NCBI GenBank assembly: GCA_015680685.1
Contig: MNCI01016127.1
Location: forward strand, 69,224 to 133,223
Length of the DNA stretch: 64,000 bases
Direction of reading: 5' to 3'
Source of the DNA: Gnetum montanum
Lineage: Eukaryota; Streptophyta; Gnetopsida; Gnetales; Gnetaceae
Part shown: positions 33,241-43,658 of the stretch, one piece after another
Layout of the letters: every line of letters starts with the position of its first letter
Position numbering within the stretch: position 1 is the stretch's first letter
Position numbers and translations under genes: made by a program
The notes under the pieces: generated by a model
Database searches by the model: none
Told to the model about the DNA's origin: nothing
What the model saw: the letters and a program-made list of their open reading frames with translations, nothing else

Positions 33241-34710
33241 CTTAACATCGATTATGGAATTATAAATAATTTTTTTCCTTGATAGCTTTGATATTTTTTA
33301 TGTTGCTAAAACTTGAAAAGATGTTAATTTTGTAGATTTTGTAGTTCTTAGATTTATTAAATGTGTTGCAAAAAAAAAAGTAGGGTGAATAGGTAGATCT
33401 TTTGGTGGCATTGTGTAGAGTCATTCTAGTAATCAAGGAAAAATATATGAATATAGAAAATAAAAAATGACCTCTTAATGGATAACATAAGAAGCTTAAA
33501 AAAATTTTGCTTGTAGTAGCTAAGCAAGTTATGCATTTATAATAACAAGATGTTCAGAAGACTTATTTTGATGAGGATTATGTGCACACTAGGAAAAATT
33601 TTAAAAATGTAAATAAGAGTCACAACCAAAGTTTAGTTAAGGTATATAAATGCTTGATTACAATTAAGAGAAGAAAATTTTTCATGGAAGAATAGAAATA
33701 TGTTGCTTACATAGTTAAAAAGAAGTCCAAACACTTTTGACAATGTTTTGATCATAAACATTCTGCATCATTTAATTTTTTGTTTAAATATATTTGCTCA
33801 TTTTACAATAAGTTATTTACAAGACAAAATGATAATTCTACTACTATTGTACAACAAACACCTCTCCAATTTACTCTGAGAAATTAATAGAGGGTATTAA
33901 AAAGATAGCATTTGGCAAAGTTGTAGATTAGCTAGTTTATATGTAGAATTATTAAAGGATGTAGAATTTTCTATTCATTTAAACACTAGTAAACCTATAT
34001 TATTATATTCAACATTAGAGCAAGGATTAAATCAACATTGGAAAACTAGTAAACCTATATTATTATATAAAAAGGAAGATTAAAATAATTCTAACAATTA
34101 TTAAATAATTTTTGTGAGTAATATTTTTGCTAAGTTGCTAAGCACTCTACTAGAAAAGAGAATTAGTTCTTATGTTGAAGGTAACTAGGTCAAGGAAAGA
34201 TGTTAAGAAAATTTTAGAGAAAATCAATTTACTATTGATCACTTAGTTTCTCTTAGACACTTCATGGAGTTTGCAAAAGTGCCTAATTTAATAGTTTTTA
34301 TTGATTTTGCTAAAGCATATGATTTAGTGATCTATACAAAACTATGGTTGCACTTGCATAAAATTGACCTCCATTCCAATTTGGTTGTAGAAACTCAAAT
34401 ATTATATGATAAAGTGATTATCAAAATTACAAACAACAACAATTGAAAGAAAAAATTTTAGTTCCAAAGGAAAATTAAAGTTAAGCAAGGTTGTCCACTC
34501 TCTTTGTAGTAATTCTCTTTGGTATCTTTTTTAATGAAATGTAGGAATGGTTATGCAATGGGCAACATAATCATGTTATCAAAATTGGATCCTAAGCATT
34601 AAATCTCATTTTATATGTAGATGATGCTACCTTGATTTCTATTACTGCAAAACATATGCAAAATATGTTGATGATGAGGAAATCACCCAAACCATAGATA
34701 ATCCTCAAAA
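33241..34710 (+). pseudogene. LINE ORF2: endonuclease remnant and reverse transcriptase (+)
   Basis: 33340-33430 has IGRSFGGIV, like the GRxSGG loop of the APE-type endonuclease; the rest of that domain is badly decayed. RT parts: EKRISSYVEGN (34160), FTIDHLVSLRH (34230), FIDFAKAYDLVIYTKLW (34297-34350), VKQGCPLSL (34475) and YVDDATLIS (34613-34640, the YxDD box). A 25-base direct repeat (AACTAGTAAACCTATATTA...) occurs at about 33984 and 34047. A solo LTR interrupts at 34711. Confidence 0.75.
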
Positions 34711-35464
34711 TGTTTTGTGTAAATGTCTCGTATTGAACTTTTTAGTGATGATTCCAAGGTTTTTTAGCATGTTTATGGGTGTTTAGAGCCTAATTTGATA
34801 AGTCTAGGGTGTTCCAGGGTCAATGGAGACTTACTTGGAGGTGTCTAGATGTCCTAGACCTCAAAATGAGCGTTTGAATTTTAGCCCTAGTAGGAGAGGC
34901 GTTCAAGAACAAGACATCTCCTTCATGTTTAATATGTCTCCACTAGCTCAAGATGTCTCATCTCTTAGCAAGACGTCTTCCATAGTTTCAAGATGTCTCT
35001 TTTTCAAATAAACAACTTTCACTTTGGATGTATGGTACTTCTCCAAGATGTCTTAATCAACCATGAGTTATTAATGTATGAATTTCTAATGACTCAAGTT
35101 ATGAAATTGGGTAGCAAGTAGATGAAGCGACAAGAGGGGGGGGGGGGAAGTATAAATAAACTTCTTGATTCATTCTTCTAAATAGAGTCTAGGGAATGAG
35201 AGGAGATCTTAGGGGTAGAAAGAGTGTGTGTGAGTCTTAGCTAATTACCTTGGTCATCATCCTTTTATGTTATTACTTTCCTTGAGTGTTGTGTGAGAGT
35301 TGGGTTGAATAACTTATTTGTCTTTGGAACTGTGTGTTTCCTTTCTACTTGTAAATTCATCTTTTGAGGAATAATAAAGCTTTTGCCTTTTCTTTCTTGT
35401 TCAAATTGGCTTGTTTTTGAACTGAGAGAGTTTGGATTGTGGAATTCAAGGGAGCTTCTTATCA
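34711..35464 (+). repeat. Solo LTR inserted in the LINE reverse transcriptase
   Basis: About 754 bp, TGTTTTGTG...CTTCTTATCA, absent from the homologous LINE copies (compare 37480-37500 and 39540-39560 reversed, where the LINE is continuous). TATAAATAA at 35151, AATAAA at 35373. A run of twelve G at 35136-35147 precedes the TATA box. The target duplication is unclear, so ends may be off by a few bases. The superfamily is not known; the ORFs within it are not genes. Confidence 0.65.
34912..34998 (+). promoter_or_regulatory. 20-bp-phased AGACGTCT-like array in the solo LTR
   Basis: AGACATCT 34912, ATATGTCT 34932, AGATGTCT 34951, AGACGTCT 34971 and AGATGTCT 34991 stand 20, 19, 20 and 20 bp apart. 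Further copies lie at 34847 and 35046. AGACGTCT is a palindrome with an ACGT core; the variants differ as expected from CpG decay on one strand or the other. Confidence 0.65.
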
Positions 35465-36010
35465 ATTGTAAATTTTAAAAAACTATTATCATTCATTTGG
35501 TCTTCAAGTAAATGTAGAGAAAATCAAATTGATGATTTAGGTTACAAACAATAACTATTACAACTTCCATTTTGGAGGTACCAATGTGCAAATAGTAAAT
35601 TATTTTAAATATTTGGGCCTTAGTTATATGAAAAATTATATATGGGGAAAGTGCATCAAAGAAAAAATAGCAAGAGGTTTCAAGGCTTTGTATGCTTTCA
35701 AAAATAAGTGCAAAGAGGTAGGCCTCTAGGCTTGGAAGGTCAACAAATAAATTTCTTAGAGTATCATCTATCCTACTATATTGAGATCCCTTGAACATAG
35801 GTTACATGTATTTTTTTCTTGTGATATGATTACCAATTTGAGACAACATTATAATATCACAACAAAAAGCTTGTGTGATTTGTTTTTGATACCCCCATTG
35901 GTCCTTCATTAATTTGTAAAGTTTATCATTATTTTTCATGAAAATGTAATATATGTCAAAAATATCCAATGAATATTTAAGCACAATAAAACTTCATTTC
36001 ATTTCAAATA
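35465..36010 (+). pseudogene. LINE reverse transcriptase, C-terminal part (+)
   Basis: Continues the LINE after the solo LTR: LHSFGLQVNVEKIKLMI (35487), VNYFKYLGLSYM (35596), IKERIARGFKALYAFKNKC (35655), then a decayed tail homologous to 38480-38600 reversed. Ends near 36010, where similarity to the other copies stops. Confidence 0.7.
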
Positions 36011-36530
36011 TGGCTTAAAATAAGGAATCGTGTATAGGTTATTTGTGCCATAACATGATATGCATATAAAAAAGTACCATACCAAATTCTCCATGATAGT
36101 GAATCAGAAGTCGGCTAACAAAGCATTAATGCCCCTTCTCATGGAAATAACTTGGGTCCCTCAAGATGGTTTGGCTGGCCCATATCATTACCACTTCAAT
36201 ACCAACCTTAACTTGAAATGGCGAATGATACTGCTCTACCAAGATGCTGAGAATTTGTGTATCACTATACAATGAAATCCATGCGATAAGTCCATTGGCT
36301 TTGACTCTCTGCCGCTTATTTTGCTTTATTCCATTTTTCTCCTCCCCCAACTTACTTGCGGATATGTTTTACATGAATTTAAAACTTGAACATAAAGAAA
36401 TGAAAAAGAAATCCTAGCTACCATTTTCTATGGGTAATTATCTTGTATACAAAGTTTAGAACATAAGTGCACAATGAATCATGATGAAATGTAATGGTAA
36501 ATTTGGAAAATAGTCATGGTGTCAATCCAG
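36011..36530. other. Unassigned stretch
   Basis: No domain, LTR or RNA gene recognised. Short ORFs on both strands overlap and look random. Confidence 0.3.
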
Positions 36531-38140
36531 AAAAAGAAAAGCAAAACTAAGTTATACAAGTTTTTTGTTGTAACATTATAATGTTGTGTCAAATAGATAG
36601 TTACAAACAAAGAAAAAAAAGAAAAGGAAAAGAAAACACATGTAACTCATCTTCAAGAGCTTCTAATATGCACAACTTCTATATAAATAAGCTTTTTTTG
36701 AGAAAGTTGAATCTCTCTTACATTTTCAATTCTAAGATGATTGAAATAACAGCTGACACTTTTTGCATCTAGTTTATTAAATCAAATGTGAGGTAAATAA
36801 AATTATTTCTTGTGTTATAAATTAGACTCCATCTATTTTAAAACCTTTTTCTTGACTATATAGCAAACATGCTTAGGATTTTGCTGCACATTCTCCCAAG
36901 AGATATTCTATTTTCTTAACCATTATATTCCTTAAAAATACCAACCATAGTCTTGTGAATCCTTAAGAATTGCTTTAAAGAATTTTCCTTACCTTGAGAT
37001 ATGTAAATTATGAGTGTATGTAATGAATTGGTACAAGGTTTTTTCTCCTAAAGGGTATAAATTACATTTATGTAATAGTATAGAGTAAGGTTTTTGCATC
37101 TTTTCACTTCTAACTCATCAAGAAAAAACAATTTTTTTATAGTCTTTCAATATCTTTCCAAAGTTTCGCACTTGGTCTACATTTTTAAACAACACATCGA
37201 TACAATATAGTAGGATAGATGATTGTATGAAAATTTTTTTCCCTAGCTATCCAAGCCTAATGTCCTAAATCCATGTACTTACTTTTAAAAGCATACAAAG
37301 CCTTGAAACCTCTTACTATTCTTTCTTTGATGCTCTTTTCCAACATGTAATTATTCATATAAATGAGACCCAAATATTTAAAAGAATCTAGTGTCTCCAA
37401 AATGGAAATAGTAATAGGTTTTCATATACCCAAAAACATCAATTTTGTTTATCCACATTCACTTGAAGATCAAATGAGTGACAATAATTTTTTAAAATTT
37501 ACAACATATTTTGGATATTGTTTATAATAGAAGAAATCAGGGTAACATTATCTACATAGAAAAGTAGGCTCATTGCTTGGAATCCAATTTTGATAGCATG
37601 CCTAACTTGCCTATTGTATAACCATTCATGCATATCTTCCATAAAGATACTAAAGAGAGTTAGAGAAAGTGGACAATCTTGCTTAACTCTAATTTTACTT
37701 TGAAATTAAAACTTTTTTTTGAATTATTTTTTGTAATTTCAATAATCATATATATAATCTTTGTGTCAATGCAATCAAATCTAAAGGGATGTCAATTCCA
37801 TGCAAGTGCAACCATAGTTTTATATAAACTATTGAATCATATTCTTTTGCAAAATCAATAAAACAAATAGGAAAAACTTATTTATTAGGCATTTTCGCAA
37901 ACTCTATGCAATGTCTAAGGGTAACTAAGTAATCATTAGTGAAGTAATTTTGTCTATTAATTCTTTTTGACTGACCAATTTCACTTCCACTTTGATGATG
38001 TTTGCTATGTTATTTAACCTAGTGTACAAATAGCAAACCTACATCACTGGTAAAAGAAAATCTAAAAAGAAGAGGATCAATAGCATCTACCATGCACCAA
38101 GTTAATATTGTAATATATGTATCCAAAGGTGATTAGTGAT
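36531..38140 (-). pseudogene. L1-type LINE reverse transcriptase (antisense copy)
   Basis: Minus strand from about 38000: DYLVTLRHCIEFAKMP, CFIDFAKEYDSIVYIKLWLHLHGIDIP (37860-37780), MEDMHEWLYNRQVRHAIKIG (37645-37590), YVDNVTLIS (37560, YxDD changed to YVDN), and a thumb region to 36531. Many stops. No ORF1 or endonuclease is seen; consistent with 5' truncation. Confidence 0.75.
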
Positions 38141-38454
38141 ATGAAAAATTTTACCCTTAATGTTCTGATCAATTTTGCACAAATTTAAGTTTTAACTTAC
38201 AAAGTTGGTATGGTTTTTTGAATTTCACAACAATAATACAAAATTTCTATAAGAAAAAGTATAATTAGGGTGTAGTTTCACCCAACTCTAATGGTGAAAA
38301 GAATAATTAATCATTTTTTGGATAAATATTTCCTCTTTTATTCTCTTGTATTCTATGAATAATACAACCAACTACTTTCTCATTAATGAAGAACTTTGTC
38401 TTACTATATGGTGGTTGATATTCAATTTATCTATTTACATTTATGAAATGAAAT
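38141..38454. other. Unassigned AT-rich stretch between two LINE copies
   Basis: No recognised feature; it may be the 3' end of the LINE at 38455-39920. Confidence 0.3.
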
Positions 38455-39920
38455 GAAGCTATATTATATTTGAATACCTATAGGATCTATTGGACCAATA
38501 TTATATTTTCATGAAAAATAAAGATAGACTCCACAAATTAACCAAGTACTAATGGAGGCATAACAAAAAAATCATATAGGTTTTTTGCTATAACATTATA
38601 ACACTATCTCAAATGCATAGTCATAGTACAAGAAAGAAACACATGTACCTCATATTTAAGAGTTCCTAATATGCATAACCTACAAATGTGCTTTTCTCAA
38701 GGGAGTTGAATCCATTTGCCACTTTCAATTCTAAGATAATGAAAACTTAAGTTAAGCTTGTTGATAACATTTCAATACTTTATGGGAATAGTGGTTGAGA
38801 GATAGTGAGCTTCTATATCAATTTTATTAAATCTAATGTGGTGTAATAAAATCATCTCTTTCCTTCCACATTACCACATCTATGTTAAAACTCTCTACTT
38901 GACTAGTTGGCAAATATGATTAGGATTTTGTTACATGTCTTCCTAAGAGAGATTTCATTTTCTCAACCATTGTATCCCTTGAAAATACCAACCATAGTCT
39001 TTCAAATCCTTAAGAACTACTTTAGAGAATTTTTCTTACCTTGAGATATGTAAGCTATGAGTTTATGTAATGAATTTGCATAAGCCTTCTACTTCTAAAG
39101 CTAATAAATCATGTTCACATAATAACATTGAGTAAGATACTTGCATGTTCACCATTAACTCATTCAAAAGAAAATTTTTTACACTCTTTCAATATCTTTC
39201 CAGAGTTTAGCATTGAGTCCAAGTTCCTAGATAACACATCTATACAATACAACAAGATAGATGATAGTTTGAAAAATTTATTTTTCAATCTTCCAAGCTT
39301 AGAGGCCTAAATCCTTGCACTTGTTTTTAAAAGGAGAGAGAGTCTTGGAAATGCCTACTATTTTTTCTTTGATGCACTTTCCCCACATGTAATTTTTCAT
39401 ATATATGAGACCTAAATATTTAAAGAAATACACTATTTACACATTGGTACCTCCAAATGAAAGTTATAACAGTTATTTCTTATACTCTAGATCATCAATT
39501 TGGTTTTACCTATATTTACTTGAAGACCAAATGAATGATAATAATTTTCTAAAATTCACAATGTATTTTGCATGCCTTTTATAGTAGTGGAAATCATAAT
39601 AGCATCATCTAAATATAAAAGAAGATTCACTACTTCAAATTCAATTTTGATAGCATGACTATCTTGCTTGTTCAACAACCATTCCTACATTTTATCAATA
39701 AAGATAATAAAAATATTGGATAAACTAGACAACCTTGCTTAACATCAATTTTTCACTACAATTGAAATTTTTCTTTGAACTAGAATCTATAATTTTAATA
39801 ATCACTTTCTTATATAATATTTGAGTTGCTGCAATCAAATCTCAAGGGAGGCCAATTTTATGCAAGTGCAACCATAGTTTTGTATGGATCATTGAATTAT
39901 ATGGTTTTGTAAAATCAATT
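38455..39920 (-). pseudogene. L1-type LINE reverse transcriptase, interrupted by element E
   Basis: The minus-strand protein has IDFTKPYNSMIHTKLWLHLHKIG (39920-39850), a YLDDAIMIS catalytic box (39625-39600), LHSFGLQVNIGKTKLM and a decayed thumb. At 39920 the LINE breaks off against the LTR of element E, so its 5' part should lie beyond the right edge of the window. Confidence 0.75.
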
Positions 39921-40810
39921 TTCTTCATTGTAAAATTGTCATCTCATCTATGATTGACCCATAAGTCATAGTTGTGAAGGAATCATTTCAAATTCAAAAT
40001 GATCATTAATAAAATAAACAATTAGATCCAAATTCAATTAAAAACTTCCACACTTATGATTGTCACTCATAAGTAAAATCAAAAAGCCCTCATCATAACT
40101 TCTAATATTAAGTTCAAATATTAAAAAAATGATTAAAAAAATTGAAAAATACATAAATTCATCATAAATATTAGAAGATTACAAATGAGATGTCACCTAA
40201 TCTGTCACCTTGTTTTGTTTCCTTCACAATGTAGCAACTTCATAGCCTTAATAACATCAATGATTGTTGATTGCCACAAGGTGTCAATAATTTTCCTTAA
40301 CAACTTCTAGTACAAATAAAGAAGAATTCAATCCAGTGTGAGTTCTTTCTTGAATTTGGCATCTCCCTCACTCATAGATGAGCTTCTCATTTATACATAA
40401 GAGGATTTACAATATTTAGCAAAAATAAGCATTTGAAAATCAATTGGCATTGAAGAATTTGATAGCAATTGATTTCTGAGTTGTCAAATTACATCACGAT
40501 TTTAGGAATCTTTGATACTTGATTTAGATTGCCTAATGACTGAAATCAATATCTTGATTTCTTTGCAACATGTTTCTTCTTTGGAAATCTATGTTATTAA
40601 TCAATATCATTGTCACTATGAGGATCGATATAATTGATGTTGATTTCCACTACTACCATTATTTCTTGCAATACATATAACTCAACAAGAAAATTAATAC
40701 TTAAGAAATTCTATTACTAAAATTGATTATCTTTGATACAATAAAATAGTAAAAAGAAATAAAAATACAAACTTATAAGGTTAAAAACTAGAGCATTTAG
40801 GGGTTCAACA
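39921..40810 (-). repeat. 3' LTR of element E
   Basis: Homologous over its length to 63131-64000, same strand. On the minus strand it begins TGTTGAACCCC at 40810, after TTGGGGACTA. TATA (TATAAAT, minus) at 40389-40395. The inner boundary at 39920 is where the LINE resumes. Confidence 0.8.
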
Positions 40811-40862
40811 TAGTCCCCAACTAGCTTTTGGCCAATGCCTAGCCATAAAGGTAAAAAACAAA

Positions 40863-41287
40863 TGATGAGTCCCAATATCAGACCCTTGATATCAAACCCT
40901 TAATATTGGACCCTCGATATTGGATACGGGATATTAGATACATGATATCGACATTGGATCCCCAATATCAGACATGTAATGTTGGAGCCTATCTCGTTGC
41001 CTATAAATAAGAGACAAGGACATTTGGTTTTGATTAGTTTTTTAGTCCCTTAGCCGAACTCTTGTATTTTTTCTATTCCAGAGTTAGAATTATTTTTGAG
41101 TGCCCACAGTAGGAGTCATAAATTGAATGGATATTTATTTAAGCATTGTGTACTTGAGCACACCTTATGTCCAAAAATAAAGATAAACTTTGTGATAAAC
41201 CTTGCAACATTCAGAATAGCTTAATTATAGCATTTAATGTCATTTATTGTTATTTGATGCTTTCATTAGTTAATTAATGTTATTTCT
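40863..41287 (+). repeat. Truncated copy of the element C LTR (first 425 bp)
   Basis: TGATGAGTCCC... matches the element C 5' LTR from 42648 and stops at TTAATGTTATTTCT. The copied segment also includes 79 bases of flank (40784-40862, matching 42568-42647). So this is a duplication of the C insertion junction, not an independent insertion. The 14,14,14,14,14,20,14 array is present (40874-40978) with TATA at 41002. Confidence 0.85.
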
Positions 41288-42567
41288 GAATGTTTCAAAT
41301 TTTAATGAGCGGGAGTTCCATATTTTAATGAGCGGGAGTTTCAAATTTTAATGAGCAGGAGTTCCAAATTTTAATGAGTGGGAGTTTCAAATTTTAATGA
41401 GCGGGAGTTCCAAATTTTAATGAGCGGGAGTTCCAAATTTTGAAGGTGGGACACTATTTATACATGTACTAGCATGGCAATTCCCTTACCTTTGCAACTT
41501 CAGCTGCATGGTCGCATTGCCTAAACACACTCATGAGGGGTGAAAGTTCCCGAAAATGTTTTGCGTTACAACAAACATTGTGCAATGCTTTGAGCTTTCT
41601 ATTAATTTTTGTTTAACAATGTTTCTGTTTTACAGTTTCTGTAGTATTTCTCTCAGCCTCCCCATTCTTTTCCTTGATGCACGAGATCAAATTTCTAAAA
41701 TTTCTAATTTTTTTTCTCTATCTCATTGCCTTGGAATTGCAGAGCCTTTCCTGATAGCATCTTTCATTTTCCTTTTGGATTCTAATCATTTTCAGATCTT
41801 TCTATTTTGGTTAGGTTTTAATCCTTTTGCAAGTTCTTCACGGGTTCTTGTCATGTTGCAAAATTATGTGGACCACAACATGTTTCTTCTTGATCCATGT
41901 TTTGACAACCGTCCTACTTACGTTGGTCCTCTTAGTTGTGGTTTCTTCTAAAGTTTTTTTCTTCAGTTTCATCACAACCTCTGGCTATTTCTTCTCTGAT
42001 GGCATTGTAGATCATCTCTCCGTTGCTATTGAATATCTTTATTAGTTGCTGTTTTTTAGCCAGACCTCTGCGTGCATGACATTCTCTGGTGTTGGACCCC
42101 TCATGTCCACCATTCAAACATGAGGGTTCCCCTAAATCCTAACCATCCTTCAGCTCTTCCTTTAGACTTGATCTGTTGAATGTTTCATGTTCACCTTGAA
42201 ATACTGCTTTGTAATAGTTTTGTTAATACATTGTCCCACCCCCATCTCGCCTTTAATGAGTGGGGTTTGTTCAAATTTTAATGAGCGGGAGTTTCAAGTT
42301 TTGAAGTTGGGACACTATTTATACATGTACTGGCATGCTCATTCCCTTGCCTTTGCAACTTTAGCTGCCTGGCCGCATTACCTAAACTCACTAATGAGGG
42401 GTAAAAGTCCCCGAAAATGTTTTGTGTTACAACAGATGTTGTGCAATGCTTTGAGCTTTCTATTACTTTCTGTTTAACAGTGTTTCTATTTTATAGTTTC
42501 TACAGTATTTCTCTCAGCCTCCCCATTCTTTTCCTTGACGCACGAGATCAAATTTCTAAAATTTCTA
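41288..42567. other. Filler between the duplicated junctions, with its own terminal repeats
   Basis: 1.28 kb found nowhere else in the window. A block of about 290 bp near its left (41419-41703) recurs at its right end (42280-42567). The block starts with 23-bp GCGGGAG units, has a TATA-like CTATTTATAC (41453 and 42312) and ends AAATTTCTAA. The 570-bp middle holds a possible 3' splice site (TTGGAATTGCAG at 41733). Candidates are a TRIM-like element or a captured promoter. No protein recognised. Confidence 0.5.
41293..41441 (+). repeat. 23-bp tandem repeat, six units
   Basis: Unit TTTCAAATTTTAATGAGCGG + GAG. The word AATGAGC recurs at 41304, 41327, 41350, 41373, 41396 and 41419, exactly 23 bp apart, just upstream of a TATA-like box. 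The right-hand copy of the block has only two units (42255, 42280). Confidence 0.9.
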
Positions 42568-42647
42568 AAAAACTAGAGCATTTAGGGGTTCAACATAGTC
42601 CCCAACTAGCTTTTGGCCAATGCCTAGCCATAAAGGTAAAAAAAAAA

Positions 42648-43522
42648 TGATGAGTCTCGATATCAAACCCTCGATATCAAACCCTCAATATTGGACCCTC
42701 GATATCAGATGCGGGATATTAGATACATGATATCAACATTGGATCCCCAATATTGAACATGTAATGTTGGAGCCTATCTCGTTGCCTATAAATAAGAGAC
42801 AAGGACACTTGGTTTTGATTAGTTTTTTAGTCCCTTAGCCGAACTCTTGTAGTTTTCCTATTCCAGAGTTAGAATTATTTCTAAGTGCCCATAGTAGGAT
42901 TTATCAATTGAATGGATCTTTATTCAAGCATTGTGTACTTGAGCACACCTTATGTCCAAAAATAAAGATCAACTTTGTGATAAACCTTGCAACATTCAGA
43001 ATAGCTTAATTATAGCATTTAATGTCATTTATTGTTATTTGATGCTTTCATTAGTTAATTAATGTTATTTCTATTTAATTATTAATTATTAATGAATTTG
43101 CACAGTTAGCACAACCACTTAGAGCATATGTGGAACACTTGGTAACCCAGTAATGACTAGCATTTGGTAATCCCAGTAGTGTTACACTGGTTCAAGATGT
43201 GTGTGGAGAGTGGGAATAGATGCTGGTGTTAGGATTTGATTCACATTAGAGTTACAAAACCCATTAGTTAACTAAATCTTTTCATTGCACACACTTAGGA
43301 GACAAGGATAGAAAATATAAAAGAAAAACATAAAAATCATACACCTCAAGTTTACTTAACCATACAATTGTGCCTTACAAGTAAGCTTGGGAAGACAATG
43401 ACTACATAACTCATGCTTATTTTGCATAGGTGCATAAGCACTTAATCTTCAGAGTTCGACCAGATCACGTGTGAATGCTCATATTCATATGGTTGGGTGT
43501 AGGGGTACCTCGTCGCTCATCA
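42648..43522 (+). repeat. 5' LTR of element C
   Basis: TGATGAGTCTCG...GCTCATCA, 875 bp. TATA at 42787, AATAAA at 42961. The 3' LTR is 847 bp, mainly because it has two array units fewer. Confidence 0.95.
42659..42793 (+). promoter_or_regulatory. Phased GATATC-like array and TATA box, element C 5' LTR
   Basis: Hexamer starts at 42659, 42673, 42687, 42701, 42715, 42729, 42749 and 42763: steps 14 five times, then 20, then 14. TATA begins at 42787, 24 bp on. In the 3' LTR the starts are 51848, 51862, 51876, 51890, 51910, 51924 (14, 14, 14, 20, 14) and the decayed TATA (TCTAAAT) is at 51948, again 24. Confidence 0.85.
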
Positions 43523-43541
43523 TTGGCACCATTGCTAGGGA
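43523..43541 (+). promoter_or_regulatory. tRNA-Asp-type primer-binding site of element C
   Basis: TTGGCACCATTGCTAGGGA, directly after the LTR; close to the plant tRNA-Asp complement. Confidence 0.85.
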
Positions 43542-43658
43542 TTTTGTTGTTTGTGCATTGATTAGAACTTAGAAAATTCTTTCATCGTTGGAAGGAACCC
43601 TTAAAATTATGTATCCTGTAATCACAAAAAAAGAATATTGTACACTAAGTAATTAATC

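Noticed and set aside
34823-35011. 62-residue frame in the solo LTR
   Set aside because: It is a translation of the 20-bp repeat array in U3.
41288-42567. Helitron with captured gene
   Set aside because: No convincing TC start, CTRR end or 3' hairpin, and the terminal blocks are direct repeats.
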